Shown here: positions 45,894 to 54,786 of the stretch, in pieces
Layout: each line of letters begins with the position of its first letter
Numbering within the stretch: the stretch's first letter is position 1
Origin: Cohnella terricola
GTDB lineage: Bacteria > Bacillota > Bacilli > Paenibacillales > Paenibacillaceae
Assembly: GCF_007786475.1 (NCBI RefSeq)
Contig: NZ_VNJJ01000005.1
Location: forward strand, 186,001-250,000
DNA: 64,000 bases
Reading direction: 5' to 3'
Position numbers and translations under genes: made by a program
Notes under the pieces: generated by a model
The model's database searches: none
What the model saw: the letters and a program-made list of their open reading frames with translations, nothing else
What the model was told of the DNA's origin: nothing

Positions 45894-46703
45894 ATGAGAG
45901 AAGCGAAAGACGCCGAAGCGGTGTTGAAATTGTCCCGCCGCTTGTCAGCATTGGCTGAATGGGTTCCGCAAGGGGCCCGTTTCGCCGATATCGGGACGGA
46001 CCATGCGCTGCTTCCGGTTTATTTGGCGAGTCAAGGCCGAATCGGATTTGCCGTCGCCGGAGACGTTCACGAAGGCCCGGTCAACGCCGCCAAGCGCCAA
46101 GTGGCCGAAGCAGGGTTGCAGGAAGTCGTTTCCGTCCGGCTAGGAGACGGAATGTCCGTCGTCGCGCCGGGAGAGGTCGATACGGTGACGATCGCCGGCA
46201 TGGGCGGTAGCTTGATGGCCCGTATACTGGAGCAAGCCGGGGAGCGGTTAGATGGAGTAAGGACACTCGTATTGTCGCCTCACGTGGCGGAAAACACGGT
46301 CAGGTATTGGCTAGCGGATCACAGCTATCTCATATCCGATGAGAAGCTGCTTGAAGAAGACGGAGTCATCTATACGTTGATTCGCGCCGAGTACGAGAAC
46401 GATCCGCAGGAGGTCCAAGCCGCTCGTGATCGACTTTACGATGAGCTGCTGCTTGCGCCGTCGTTACCGAAAATATCGCTCGGACTTGTCTATGAAATGG
46501 GGCCGCTCTTGCTCAGAAACCCGTCCGAGGAATTCCATCGGAAGTGGGAGCAGGAAATCGCCAAACGCGAGCGCGTTATTTTGCAGCTTAAGCATGCGAC
46601 GGTCCCGGAGGCGGCGGAGAAAGCCGCGGAATGGGAAGAAGACGTCAAAGAAATTCGGGAGGTGCTAGCATGTTTGCGCGCGGAGAAACGATCCTCCAAC
46701 TGA
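45894..46703 (+). CDS. trmK: tRNA (adenine(22)-N(1))-methyltransferase TrmK
   Basis: A 269-residue SAM-dependent enzyme that makes m1A22 in tRNAs. After the N-terminal LSRRLSALAEWVPQGARFAD segment, SAM motif I DIGTDHALLPVYLA follows near residues 33-46. Later come GDGMSVV, TIAGMGGSLMARIL and VLSPHVAENTVRYWL. ATG 45894 is chosen; ATG 45870 is an in-frame alternative inside the upstream gene. Its 3' end overlaps the Nif3 gene by 34 bp. The trmK-nif3 pairing (yqfN-yqfO) is conserved. Confidence 0.94.
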   Translation: MREAKDAEAVLKLSRRLSALAEWVPQGARFADIGTDHALLPVYLASQGRIGFAVAGDVHEGPVNAAKRQVAEAGLQEVVSVRLGDGMSVVAPGEVDTVTIAGMGGSLMARILEQAGERLDGVRTLVLSPHVAENTVRYWLADHSYLISDEKLLEEDGVIYTLIRAEYENDPQEVQAARDRLYDELLLAPSLPKISLGLVYEMGPLLLRNPSEEFHRKWEQEIAKRERVILQLKHATVPEAAEKAAEWEEDVKEIREVLACLRAEKRSSN

Positions 46704-47785
46704 TGGAAAAGCTAGCCCCTAAACATTACGCCGTACCGGACGATAAGATCGGACTGCAAGTCGGCTCGGCGGCGAAGGAAATGCGGCGCGTCCTGGTCAC
46801 GCTCGATGTTACGCCTGCCGTCGTGGAAGAAGCGGCGGAGCTCGGCGCGGAGCTGATCATCGCCCATCACGCGGTGATCTATCGGCCGCTCGCCCATCTT
46901 CGTACGGATACGCCCGCAGGCGCCCTCGCGGCTGATCTATTGCGCAAAGATATCGCGGTTTATATCTCGCATACGAATCTCGATACGACAGAAGGCGGCG
47001 TCAATGATTGGATGGCGGAAGCGCTTGAACTGACCGGCCGGGACGTCTTGGAAGAAGTGCATACGGATCAGTTGTATAAGCTGGTTGTGTTCGTGCCCGA
47101 ATCCCATCATAAAAGAGTCCGAGATGCCATCTTCGCCGCAGGCGGAGGATGGATCGGCAATTATAGCCACTGCAGCTTTAATATCGAAGGGACAGGCACT
47201 TTCCTGCCGCGGGAAGGCAGCGAACCGTTCCTAGGCAAGCAAGGCGAGCTGACCGAGGCGAAAGAAATTCGCCTGGAGACGATCGTGCCGCTCAGCGTCC
47301 GGAAGAAAGTCGTGTCGGCGATGCTTAAGGCTCATCCGTACGAAGAGGTCGCTTACGACCTGTACAGTATCGACTTAAAAGGCCGCTCTTTCGGGCTCGG
47401 CCGGGTCGGCAAGCTAAAGGAAACGGAAAGCTTGGATCAATTCGCCGAAAGAGTGAAAAAGGCATTCGACGTGCCGTTCGTCCGCATGGTCGGGGACGGT
47501 TCGAAGCCGATCCGCAAAGTCGCCGTGCTCGGCGGTTCGGGAGCGAGATATATTCGTCACGCGATTTTCGCCGGAGCGGATGTGCTCGTTACGGGCGATA
47601 TCGATTTTCATTCCGCGCAAGACGCGCTGGCGGCTGGCATGTCGATCATCGATCCCGGCCACCACGCGGAGAAGATTATGAAACCCAACCTCGCGAATTG
47701 GCTTGCCGAGCAACTGAAAGAAAAAGGATACGCGACGGAAGTGTTCGCTTCCCGCATCGACACGGAGCCTTTCCAGCTTCGTTGA
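46670..47785 (+). CDS. Nif3-like dinuclear metal-binding protein (YqfO family)
   Basis: A 371-residue NIF3/DUF34 protein with a CutA-like insertion in the middle, the YqfO type. The metal ligands are in ELIIAHHAVIYRPLAHL near residues 62-78, HTNLDTTEGGVNDW near 102-115, and the C-terminal ITGDIDFHSAQDAL-like and IDPGHHAEK segments. GTP-cyclohydrolase-like chemistry and metal delivery have been suggested; the role is unsettled. ATG 46670 is selected because CGGGAGGTGC lies six bases before it; the frame is open further upstream within trmK. Confidence 0.92.
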   Translation: MFARGETILQLMEKLAPKHYAVPDDKIGLQVGSAAKEMRRVLVTLDVTPAVVEEAAELGAELIIAHHAVIYRPLAHLRTDTPAGALAADLLRKDIAVYISHTNLDTTEGGVNDWMAEALELTGRDVLEEVHTDQLYKLVVFVPESHHKRVRDAIFAAGGGWIGNYSHCSFNIEGTGTFLPREGSEPFLGKQGELTEAKEIRLETIVPLSVRKKVVSAMLKAHPYEEVAYDLYSIDLKGRSFGLGRVGKLKETESLDQFAERVKKAFDVPFVRMVGDGSKPIRKVAVLGGSGARYIRHAIFAGADVLVTGDIDFHSAQDALAAGMSIIDPGHHAEKIMKPNLANWLAEQLKEKGYATEVFASRIDTEPFQLR

Positions 47786-47893
47786 TCGTTGTGGAGATAT
47801 ACGAATAGATGGTTTGAAACGATGAATGTGCGTCAGTAGTCCGGCGAAACCGAGTTTGGCGTCGCTAGTCCCATTTTCGCCATCGATTCCCGT

Positions 47894-47922
47894 TTGCTAT
47901 CGTGGAAGATTCGCGTTATACT
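47894..47922 (+). promoter_or_regulatory. Promoter of the RNase P RNA gene
   Basis: TTGCTA (47894-47899) and TATACT (47917-47922) are 17 bp apart, about 13 bp before the first paired base of the RNA, as expected for a constitutive sigma-A promoter. Confidence 0.65.
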
Positions 47923-47934
47923 ATTCGTTACAAA

Positions 47935-48349
47935 CCGGAAAGTTTGACAGACAATCGCTGGCGGCTTCGCGCCGCGAGAGGAAAGTCCGGGCTCCGCAGG
48001 GCAGGATGCTGGATAACGTCCAGTCAGCGCGAGCTGAAGGATAGGGCCACAGAAATGGACCGCCGATGGCTGCTTAGGCAGATCAGGCAAGGATGGAACC
48101 GTGGTGTAAGAGACCACGAGGGGCACTGGCGACTTTGCCCCTGGTAAACCCCATCTGGAGCAAGACCGAGGAGAACGCGGGAGCTTCGCGCTTCAGCCCT
48201 TGCCCGGGGTGCGTTCGGGTTGGTCGCTTGAGCCGTATAGCAATGTGCGGCCTAGAAAGATGATTGTCGCTTCAACCGTGGGAGGACGCTTCGAGCGCTC
48301 CGTTCTGACCACGAGAAGTACAGAACCCGGCTTACGGCAAACTTTCCGG
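47935..48349 (+). ncRNA. rnpB: RNase P RNA component
   Basis: A structured RNA of about 415 nt that cleaves tRNA 5' leaders with the RnpA protein. The terminal helix pairs CCGGAAAGTTTG at 47935-47946 with CAAACTTTCCGG at 48338-48349. The universal P4 region is recognisable as GAGGAAAGTCCGGGCT near 47979 and ACAGAACCCGGCTTACGG near 48320. The internal GCCACAGAAA segment also matches. Exact ends are inferred from the terminal pairing. A terminator follows. Confidence 0.93.
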
Positions 48350-48369
48350 CCTACTTACTTTATAATGTA

Positions 48370-48409
48370 AAAAAGGCATTTCAGATCTTTTCTGAAAATG
48401 CCTTTTTTT
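48370..48409. terminator. Bidirectional terminator between rnpB and the protease gene
   Basis: AAAAAGGCATTTCAGA pairs with TCTGAAAATGCCTTTTT, giving a long stem with A- and T-tracts on both flanks. It can end the rnpB transcript and the converging protease transcript. Confidence 0.88.
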
Positions 48410-48475
48410 GTGGGCAAAAGTCGAAGAATTACTCGAAATCATCGAGCAACCTACTCGCCATCCGAGTACGCATTG

Positions 48476-50368
48476 TCAATGACCTGCATTTAACCGTTCC
48501 AGTTCCTTGCGTACTCGCTGCGGGAAAAGCTGCAAGGACGTTTGGGCACCGTTGGCCGTCTGCAGCGCCGATCTGACATCGATCATGCCGTAGCCGAATT
48601 CGATGTCTTTGCCGCTTTTCCCCAGATCCTTGGCTGAACGTCGCATGACGTCCATCACTTCTTCGTTGCTTAACCCCGGATTGGCGGCGCGTACCAAAGA
48701 GGCAAGCGCGGCTACGTGGGGAGAGGCCATCGACGTGCCGGACAAAGCGGCATAGCGGCTGCCGGGGTAAGTGCTCGGAATCGAACTGCCGGGCGCGGCC
48801 ACATCGATATAATCGCCGTAGTTCGAATATTCGGCCCGCGCTTCGTTGGGATCTGTCGCGGATACGGCGAGCACTTCCGGGTAAGCGGCAGGATAACCGG
48901 GCCTTTCCGTATTGTCGTTACCGCTGGCGGCGACAAGCACGACTCCATGCTCGTATGCATATTTAATCGCATCGTGGAGAAAGTCGGCTTGGGCGTAGTT
49001 GCCCAGGCTCATATTGATGACGTGCGCGCCATGGTCCGTCGCCCAAATAATGCCCTCCGCAACGGAGTAGGTAGACCCCGCGCCCGAACTGTCCAACACT
49101 TTAACTGGCATGACTTTCGTATACCAGGTCATTCCAGCTACGCCTTCATTATTATTGACGTCCGCGGCGATGATGCCCGCAACGTGCGTGCCATGACCGA
49201 CATCGTCTTCCGGCGCGGCGGAAGGATTGACGATGTTCGTTCCCGGGACCAGTCGGCCTTTCAGATCCGGATGGTCGGATTGCACGCCGGTATCGACCAC
49301 GGCGACGATAATATCCTTGCTTCCTTTCGAAATCTGCCAGCCGATTTCGGTCGAGATGTCGGGCAGATTCCACTGATACTCGGCATAGAGCGTGTCGTTG
49401 GGAACGATAACCCCATTTTCCTCGTTCGTTGCATTCGGGCGTATTCCGCTAGTCGGGAGATCGTTGGTTAAATACAAGTAGTGGGGCTCCACGAATACGG
49501 GATGCCATTTCTCCAGGAAATAAGCTTTTAGATGCATCGTCTGGTGTTTTTTGGAACGGAACACATAGATGTTCCTCGTATGCTTGACGACCGTCAAATC
49601 GAGCTCTTTGCGCAGCTGCAGCAACTGTTTCTGCGTCAGCGGCTCACGGAACTTAACGACGATCTCGTCGACGGCGTAATGGCTGGCGTTCCCGTTATCT
49701 TCTCCGGTGCGCACCGTCGTGTCCGTATGCGTGCCGGGAACGACGGATTCGATCCGGTAGCGCCCTTCCGCCGGATAAGGAATGAGCCGCATGTTGCGGC
49801 GCTGATGCCGTTCTACCGCCTGAATGACGTCCGTAGACACGAGCGCAATAATATGTTCCTTGGCGGAAGACGAGCGCTCGGACATGACGAAATAGCTTTT
49901 GCCGGCAACCGGGAAAACGGGAGTGGAGAAGCGGGCTTCTTTGTTCGAGTCCGACCGGGCTTTATCCAGATAAGGCTTTGCCTTGCTCATAAGATCGGCC
50001 GATGGTTTACCCGCGGTTTGTTTGCGACCCGAGTGCGACCACTCCAAATACAAAATCTCGGGATGCGCTCTGAGCAAATTATTAAGCGGTTGATTCGTCG
50101 AAGCATTGCGCGTCGGGGACTTATCATTCAAGAAATTGCGAATGTCTCTGGCAACCTGGGCGCGGGATAACCGTTCCGTCGCTTCCATGTCTCTTCGGAC
50201 GGTTTGATGCTTGTAAGTCGCTTCCCTCACTGCGGGATGTTGCGCTTCATCATGCCCCGCGGGAGGCTGCGTTCGGTGAAAAGGGTTCAGGGGCGGGGGC
50301 AGCAAAGGGAACGCGAATAGAACGACGGCAAAAACGAACAAGACTCCAATCCAAGCATAACGGCGCAA
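48476..50368 (-). CDS. S8 family serine peptidase (subtilisin-like), membrane-anchored or secreted
   Basis: A 630-residue subtilase. An N-terminal hydrophobic segment (WIGVLFVFAVVLFAFPLLPP, residues 6-25) acts as a signal or anchor. A poorly conserved pro-region of about 270 residues follows, with an inhibitor-like DEIVVKFREPLTQKQL segment near 240. The catalytic domain has Asp in VVDTGVQSDHPDLKG, His in GHGTHVAGIIAAD, the oxyanion Asn in AASGND and Ser in SGTSMASPHVAALASLV. The triad is complete, so an active extracellular endopeptidase is expected. The TTG start at 50368 follows AAAGGAGAGG on its strand. Confidence 0.92.
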   Translation of the reverse strand: MRRYAWIGVLFVFAVVLFAFPLLPPPLNPFHRTQPPAGHDEAQHPAVREATYKHQTVRRDMEATERLSRAQVARDIRNFLNDKSPTRNASTNQPLNNLLRAHPEILYLEWSHSGRKQTAGKPSADLMSKAKPYLDKARSDSNKEARFSTPVFPVAGKSYFVMSERSSSAKEHIIALVSTDVIQAVERHQRRNMRLIPYPAEGRYRIESVVPGTHTDTTVRTGEDNGNASHYAVDEIVVKFREPLTQKQLLQLRKELDLTVVKHTRNIYVFRSKKHQTMHLKAYFLEKWHPVFVEPHYLYLTNDLPTSGIRPNATNEENGVIVPNDTLYAEYQWNLPDISTEIGWQISKGSKDIIVAVVDTGVQSDHPDLKGRLVPGTNIVNPSAAPEDDVGHGTHVAGIIAADVNNNEGVAGMTWYTKVMPVKVLDSSGAGSTYSVAEGIIWATDHGAHVINMSLGNYAQADFLHDAIKYAYEHGVVLVAASGNDNTERPGYPAAYPEVLAVSATDPNEARAEYSNYGDYIDVAAPGSSIPSTYPGSRYAALSGTSMASPHVAALASLVRAANPGLSNEEVMDVMRRSAKDLGKSGKDIEFGYGMIDVRSALQTANGAQTSLQLFPQRVRKELERLNAGH

Positions 50369-50541
50369 GGTAGACCTCTCCTTTTACATCCCGAGAAGGG
50401 AGCTATTGTCATTAGGATGAAGGGGCGGGGATAAAAATATACGGCGCATTTTTCCCTTGCCAGTACCGTTCGATTCGGATTTATGGTACGATAACATTTA
50501 TCACGATAGGCTTCGGGCACAATTGGAAAGGGGAACTTCGC

Positions 50542-51042
50542 ATGGCAACCACCAATCTTAAATCGCTTGCCGAGTCCAGCAGAGAAAAATTAAAGGCGGC
50601 AATCGATCCGATTGAACAATTCCTTAATCACAATGCGTTGGAGCAACTTACTCAAGACGATAACTCGGATAACGTCGGATTTTATACTGGATTATTATCC
50701 GATTTGCGACATTTGCTCGTCTTCTCCGAAGTGGCGTACGAGAAGCTGGGCGCTGTGCTCAGACGTCCTAACTTCGATAACGATCTCGCCGAACGCGCAT
50801 TATATGAAGTGTATCATCATGGCGTCAATTCCTTTTTCTACCCGAAAAATGAATGTTATTCCGAGGATGGCCGATACGCGTATACGGGACAAGATGCGAT
50901 TCGCTTCCGTATGAAGCCGGTGCGCGCGGCGCGCGACATCATATTGAACATCGCTCGCATATACGAAGAACTTCGCGACGATCTCGCTTATTACGAGAGC
51001 GATTACTTAACGCATCGCCGCATGCAGAAACAATCGAAATAA
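50542..51042 (+). CDS. YpuI family protein (DUF3907)
   Basis: A 166-residue helical protein with the YpuI/DUF3907 features: LRHLLVFSEVAYEKLGAVLR, then EVYHHGVNSFFYPKNECYSE near residues 93-112 and RYAYTGQDAIRFRMKP. Function is unknown. No signal peptide or membrane helix is visible. ATG 50542 follows GGAAAGGGGAACTTCGC. It is divergent from the protease gene and upstream of the DUF1540 gene. Confidence 0.85.
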   Translation: MATTNLKSLAESSREKLKAAIDPIEQFLNHNALEQLTQDDNSDNVGFYTGLLSDLRHLLVFSEVAYEKLGAVLRRPNFDNDLAERALYEVYHHGVNSFFYPKNECYSEDGRYAYTGQDAIRFRMKPVRAARDIILNIARIYEELRDDLAYYESDYLTHRRMQKQSK

Positions 51043-51063
51043 CAAATATGGTTTGAACCTCCG

Positions 51064-51113
51064 CCCCGCTGTCCGCATACCCTCTAATCTCGGGTACACA
51101 ATAGGACAGGGGG
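51064..51113 (+). promoter_or_regulatory. RBS-sequestering hairpin in the DUF1540 leader
   Basis: CCCCGCTGTCC (51064-51074) can pair with GGACAGGGGG (51104-51113), ten pairs with one bulged G. An inner TACCC/GGGTA stem (51078-51082 with 51092-51096) lies inside the loop. The right arm contains the ribosome site of the DUF1540 gene, whose ATG is at 51121. Folding would hide the site. Whether heat, a ligand or nothing opens it is unknown. Confidence 0.5.
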
Positions 51114-51120
51114 TGATTTT

Positions 51121-51333
51121 ATGCCGAATGGCGTAGCTTGCAGCGTGAGCAATTGCAGTTTCTGGAAGCAGGGAAATGCCTGCGGAGCGTCGGAAATCAC
51201 GATCGAGGTGGATCAGCACTCGAACCGCCGTTGGAACGAAGAGTTCGCGGAGGAATTCGAATCGCATCACGACAAGGCGCAAACTTCATCCGTTACTTGT
51301 TGTTTGACGTTTCAGCCGAAACAGGGCAAATAG
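51121..51333 (+). CDS. DUF1540 domain-containing protein
   Basis: A 70-residue cysteine-rich small protein with the DUF1540 pattern: VACSVSNCSFWKQGNACGAS near residues 5-24 and a C-terminal SVTCCLTF segment. Five to six conserved cysteines suggest zinc or disulfide binding; the function of the family is unknown, but members are common in spore formers. The ATG follows AGGGGGTGATTTT, which can be hidden by an upstream hairpin. A terminator follows the stop. Confidence 0.88.
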   Translation: MPNGVACSVSNCSFWKQGNACGASEITIEVDQHSNRRWNEEFAEEFESHHDKAQTSSVTCCLTFQPKQGK

Positions 51334-51358
51334 GACTTTCGTCGCGAAAATCCTTTTT
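51332..51358 (+). terminator. Rho-independent terminator after the DUF1540 gene
   Basis: AGGACTTTCG (51332-51341) and CGAAAATCCT (51345-51354) pair with one mismatch around a three-base loop, followed by TTTTT. The stem starts at the stop codon of the DUF1540 gene. Confidence 0.75.
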
Positions 51359-51440
51359 GGGTCGGGACTAGCAGATTTCCTGTCAGTTGTTGTACAATAA
51401 GATCAACGAATGCCACTATGACTAACGGGAGCTAACCGAC

Positions 51441-52106
51441 GTGAATGTAACGACGGATCCGCGCATTATGAAGCAAATGCTTCTTACGCAATGGATGACC
51501 GAATTGAATCCGTTAAGCCGCAAAGATAAAGATAATCCGACGAGCGAGAGCGGTTTGTTTGATTTGTTGCTCAACCAATATTCAACGTCGGCTTCTTCGG
51601 AATCGGCGCGAAACGGAACGATTTCCCTCGGTGCGCTATCCATGACTTCGAACTCTTGGGGCGGAGCGCTATCTTTCGATACCGGCTCGTCCTCGGCGTT
51701 CGACGATTTGATCGCCGAAGCGGGAGCCAAATACGGAGTAGATCCGGCGCTCATTAAAGGCGTTATCCAATCGGAATCTTCTTTTAATCCTTATGCCGTA
51801 TCTTCCGCCGGAGCCAAAGGCCTCATGCAATTGATGGACGATACCGCTCGCGGTCTTGGCGTCGGCAATCCGTTCGATCCAGCGCAGAATATCGATGGAG
51901 GAACGCGATTCTTATCGTATCTGCTGCGCAAATACGACGGCAATGTATCGACGGCATTGGCTGCGTATAACGCGGGTCCGGGCCGAGTCGATCGACTCGG
52001 TATCGCGAACGATCAAGACGTGAACGAGAATCTTCATAAGCTGCCGTCGGAAACGCAAGGTTATATTCGCAAAGTATTAGACGCGAGCAACCGGTGGAGC
52101 ATCTGA
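51441..52106 (+). CDS. Lytic transglycosylase domain-containing protein
   Basis: A 221-residue peptidoglycan lytic transglycosylase of the SLT (family 1) type, which cleaves glycan strands to 1,6-anhydro products. The catalytic Glu is in VIQSESSFNPYAVSSAGAKG near residues 109-128, followed by LMQLMDDTARGLGVGNPFDP and the ALAAYNAGPGRVDR motif. The N-terminal 90 residues are Ser/Thr-rich with no classical signal peptide, so export is unclear. The GTG start at 51441 follows GGGAGCTAACC. It is followed by a terminator before the cysteine desulfurase gene. Confidence 0.88.
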   Translation: MNVTTDPRIMKQMLLTQWMTELNPLSRKDKDNPTSESGLFDLLLNQYSTSASSESARNGTISLGALSMTSNSWGGALSFDTGSSSAFDDLIAEAGAKYGVDPALIKGVIQSESSFNPYAVSSAGAKGLMQLMDDTARGLGVGNPFDPAQNIDGGTRFLSYLLRKYDGNVSTALAAYNAGPGRVDRLGIANDQDVNENLHKLPSETQGYIRKVLDASNRWSI

Positions 52107-52146
52107 CGATCGCGTCGCTAGCAAACCGTTTTTGCGAAAGAGATGC

Positions 52147-52202
52147 AGAAAAAGGATCAGGACGGGGCGCCGTTGGCGGAGCCCGTCTTTGGTCCTTTTA
52201 TT
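52147..52202 (+). terminator. Terminator-like hairpin before the cysteine desulfurase gene
   Basis: An AAAGGA...GGACGGG left side pairs with GCCCGTC...GGTCCTTTT around a short loop, followed by T-rich sequence. It can end the transglycosylase transcript. Because it also lies 28 bp before the next ATG, it could act as a leader attenuator for that gene. Confidence 0.6.
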
Positions 52203-52229
52203 ATGATTCATTCCGAATGGAGTACGGTC

Positions 52230-53408
52230 ATGAAAACCTATTATTTCGATCATTGCGCTTCTTCGCCGATGTTGCCGAGGGTTGTTGAGACGATGACCGA
52301 GCTGATGAAGCTGCAGTACGCGAATGCGTCGGCTCTTCATCGTTCTGGAGTCGAGGCAATGAAGCTTGCGGATCGAGCCCGTTCTAGCGTGGCGGAACGA
52401 ATGGGCGCGTTGCCGCAAGAAGTCGTTTTCACTTCCGGCGGGACGGAAAGCAATAATCTGGCGATCAAAGGAGCCGTGAACAAAGCGGCCAGAACGATCA
52501 AGCATGTGATTGTCTCCGAGGTCGAGCATGCATCTGTCTACGAATGCGCTCGGCAGTTGGAAGCGGAAGGCGTTCAATTGACGGTGTTGCCCGTCGACGA
52601 ATCGGGTAGAGTCGATCCGAACGATGTCGCTCGAGCGATCAAAAAAGAAACCGTGCTCGTAAGCGTCATGCACGTGAATAACGAGACGGGGACAATTCAG
52701 CCGATCCGCGAGATCGGAGAAATCGTCGCCGGACATCCGCATGTCAAGTTCCATGTGGACGGCGTTCAAGCAATCGGCAAAGTGCCTATCGATTGGAAGC
52801 GGTGGGGCGTTCATCTATATACGGGATCCGCGCACAAGTTCGGCGGTCCCAAAGGAGCGGGTTTTCTGCTCGTGAAAGACGGAGTCGAACTGAAACCGCT
52901 GTTCGGCGGAGGCAATCAAGAGCAAGGCCTCCGATCGGGAACGCTTAACGTTCCGGCCATCGTCTCAATGTCTCAAGCGCTGAGGTTAACCATGGAAAGC
53001 CAGAACGAAAGAAGACAGCGGATGTACGCGATGAAGCGCCGGCTTCAAGACATCGTCGCGAAGATTCCGGAATTCGTCGTTAACGGAATTCCAACCGATG
53101 CGGTCGATCCCGAAACGCTTGCCGCTCCGCACGTCGTGAATATTTCGTATCCTGGCATGCGTCCGGAAGTGATGATTCATATGCTCGAGACTCAGGGCAT
53201 TCTCGTGTCAACGCAATCGGCGTGTTCTTCCAAAACCTTGCAGCCGAGCCGCGTCCTTCTTGCCATGGGACATAACGCGGAGAGAGCTTCGGGAAGCCTT
53301 CGCATCAGTTTCGGCGATGAGCACGGAATGGAAGATATCGAAATATTGGGTGAGAGGCTTGTCCAGGTCGTATCCAGTCTGAAAACGTTGGAGAGGAACA
53401 TGAAATGA
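52230..53408 (+). CDS. Cysteine desulfurase (NifS/IscS family)
   Basis: A 392-residue PLP-dependent cysteine desulfurase that supplies persulfide sulfur, here presumably to ThiI. The start segment is YYFDHCASSPMLP. The PLP-binding His/Lys region reads TGSAHKFGGPKGAGFL near residues 199-214, VEHASVYE is near 97-104, and the catalytic Cys loop is STQSACSSKTLQPSR near 326-340. ATG 52230 is chosen as homologues begin here; the frame is open upstream across the terminator hairpin. Its stop overlaps the thiI ATG (ATGA), the usual pairing for 4-thiouridine synthesis. Confidence 0.93.
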   Translation: MKTYYFDHCASSPMLPRVVETMTELMKLQYANASALHRSGVEAMKLADRARSSVAERMGALPQEVVFTSGGTESNNLAIKGAVNKAARTIKHVIVSEVEHASVYECARQLEAEGVQLTVLPVDESGRVDPNDVARAIKKETVLVSVMHVNNETGTIQPIREIGEIVAGHPHVKFHVDGVQAIGKVPIDWKRWGVHLYTGSAHKFGGPKGAGFLLVKDGVELKPLFGGGNQEQGLRSGTLNVPAIVSMSQALRLTMESQNERRQRMYAMKRRLQDIVAKIPEFVVNGIPTDAVDPETLAAPHVVNISYPGMRPEVMIHMLETQGILVSTQSACSSKTLQPSRVLLAMGHNAERASGSLRISFGDEHGMEDIEILGERLVQVVSSLKTLERNMK

Positions 53409-54631
53409 AATACGATCTCGTAATTGTCAGATTTGGGGAAATCGTAATTAAAGGGCGCAACCGCAATCGTTTCGAGACGATGCTGCTTACCCAGATCAGA
53501 ATGGCGCTGAAGTCGATGCCTGCGCTCGAATTCGTAAGAAGCTACGCCCGCGTTTATATCCGTCTAAACGGAGAGAGCTACGAACAAGTCGCCAAGCGCT
53601 TGAAGGACATATTCGGCATCATGAGCTTCAGCCCGGTTATCGGCGCGGAACTTGATCTGGAAGCGATTCGCGAAAGCTCGCTTAATCTGATCCGAGGCTT
53701 AAAAACACCGCCGGCGACGTTTAAGGTTTCTGTTAATCGCGGTTGGAAGCAATTCCCCCACAATTCCGTGGAGATGAATCATCTTGTCGGCTCGCACGTG
53801 CTGCGTAATACGCCGGATCTGAAGGTGAACGTTCGTACCCCGGACGTGGAACTGAAGATCGACATTCAGCGCGATAATGCGTATATCTACTGCGAAGTAG
53901 AGAAAGGAGCAGGCGGCTTCCCGCTCGGGATGAACGGCAAAGCGATGCTGCTTCTCTCCGGGGGGATCGACAGTCCGGTCGCGGGTTGGATGGCGATGCG
54001 CAAAGGGCTGAAGATCGAGGCGGTACACTTCCACAGCTATCCGTTCACGAGCGAGCAGGCGAAGGAAAAAGTCGTTACATTGGCGAAGCGGCTTGCTTAT
54101 TACGGCGGGAAAATAAAGCTGCATCTCGTTCCTTTTACGGAAATCCAGACCAAACTCGCCCAATCGGGCCACGATAACCTCATCATTACGCTCATGCGTC
54201 GCTGCATGCTCCGAATCACGGAACGGCTTGCCGAGCAGAACGGCGCGCTGGCGATCGTTACGGGGGACAGCTTGGGCCAAGTGGCGAGCCAGACGCTCGG
54301 CAGCATGAACGTGATCGGGCGGGTGTCTTCGTTGCCGATGCTTCGTCCGCTCGTCATGATGGACAAGCAGGATATTATCGAGCATGCCGAGAAAATCGAT
54401 ACTTACAAGACCTCGATATTGCCTTATGAGGATTGCTGCACGCTGTTCGTTCCGAAATCGCCGGCCATCAATCCGAATTTGAATATCGTCGAGCGTGCCG
54501 AAGCCTATATGGGCAGCGAACTGGATCGTTTGATCGATGAAGCGGTGCAAGGAACGGAAGTTGTTGTGCTCAAGGAAGACGGAATCACGGATTCCGCGGA
54601 ACAAAGCCAGAAGGAAGACGCTTGGTTCTAA
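53405..54631 (+). CDS. thiI: tRNA 4-thiouridine synthase ThiI
   Basis: A 408-residue enzyme that makes s4U8 in tRNA (and can support thiazole synthesis). A ferredoxin-like domain and a THUMP domain (about 60-165) bind tRNA. The PP-loop pyrophosphatase motif is LLSGGIDSPVAGWMAMRKG near 182-200, then PYEDCCTLFVPKSPAINPN near 338-356. The C-terminal rhodanese domain of enterobacterial ThiI is absent, as in other Firmicutes, so sulfur must come from the adjacent desulfurase. ATG 53405 follows GAGAGGAAC. Confidence 0.96.
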   Translation: MKYDLVIVRFGEIVIKGRNRNRFETMLLTQIRMALKSMPALEFVRSYARVYIRLNGESYEQVAKRLKDIFGIMSFSPVIGAELDLEAIRESSLNLIRGLKTPPATFKVSVNRGWKQFPHNSVEMNHLVGSHVLRNTPDLKVNVRTPDVELKIDIQRDNAYIYCEVEKGAGGFPLGMNGKAMLLLSGGIDSPVAGWMAMRKGLKIEAVHFHSYPFTSEQAKEKVVTLAKRLAYYGGKIKLHLVPFTEIQTKLAQSGHDNLIITLMRRCMLRITERLAEQNGALAIVTGDSLGQVASQTLGSMNVIGRVSSLPMLRPLVMMDKQDIIEHAEKIDTYKTSILPYEDCCTLFVPKSPAINPNLNIVERAEAYMGSELDRLIDEAVQGTEVVVLKEDGITDSAEQSQKEDAWF

Positions 54632-54637
54632 TCGACT

Positions 54638-54675
54638 GCCGCGAAACGCGAATTAAAGCGTTTCGCGGCTTTTTT
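54638..54675 (+). terminator. Rho-independent terminator after thiI
   Basis: A 12-bp perfect stem, GCCGCGAAACGC (54638-54649) with GCGTTTCGCGGC (54658-54669), followed by TTTTTT. It is strong and unambiguous. Confidence 0.92.
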
Positions 54676-54786
54676 CACATATCAGAATAAATTTACTGCC
54701 TTATTTCAGAAAAGTTCATCGCACTAGGGGTGGTGCAGGATTCCGATCGAATGGACGGCGGGGATCCGGACGAACTCCCCTGACGG

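Noticed and set aside
53405..54631. ThiI with a missing domain (truncation)
   Set aside because: Absence of the rhodanese domain is normal in Firmicutes; the adjacent desulfurase substitutes.
54638..54675. Protein-binding palindrome after thiI
   Set aside because: Perfect stem followed by six T is a standard terminator.
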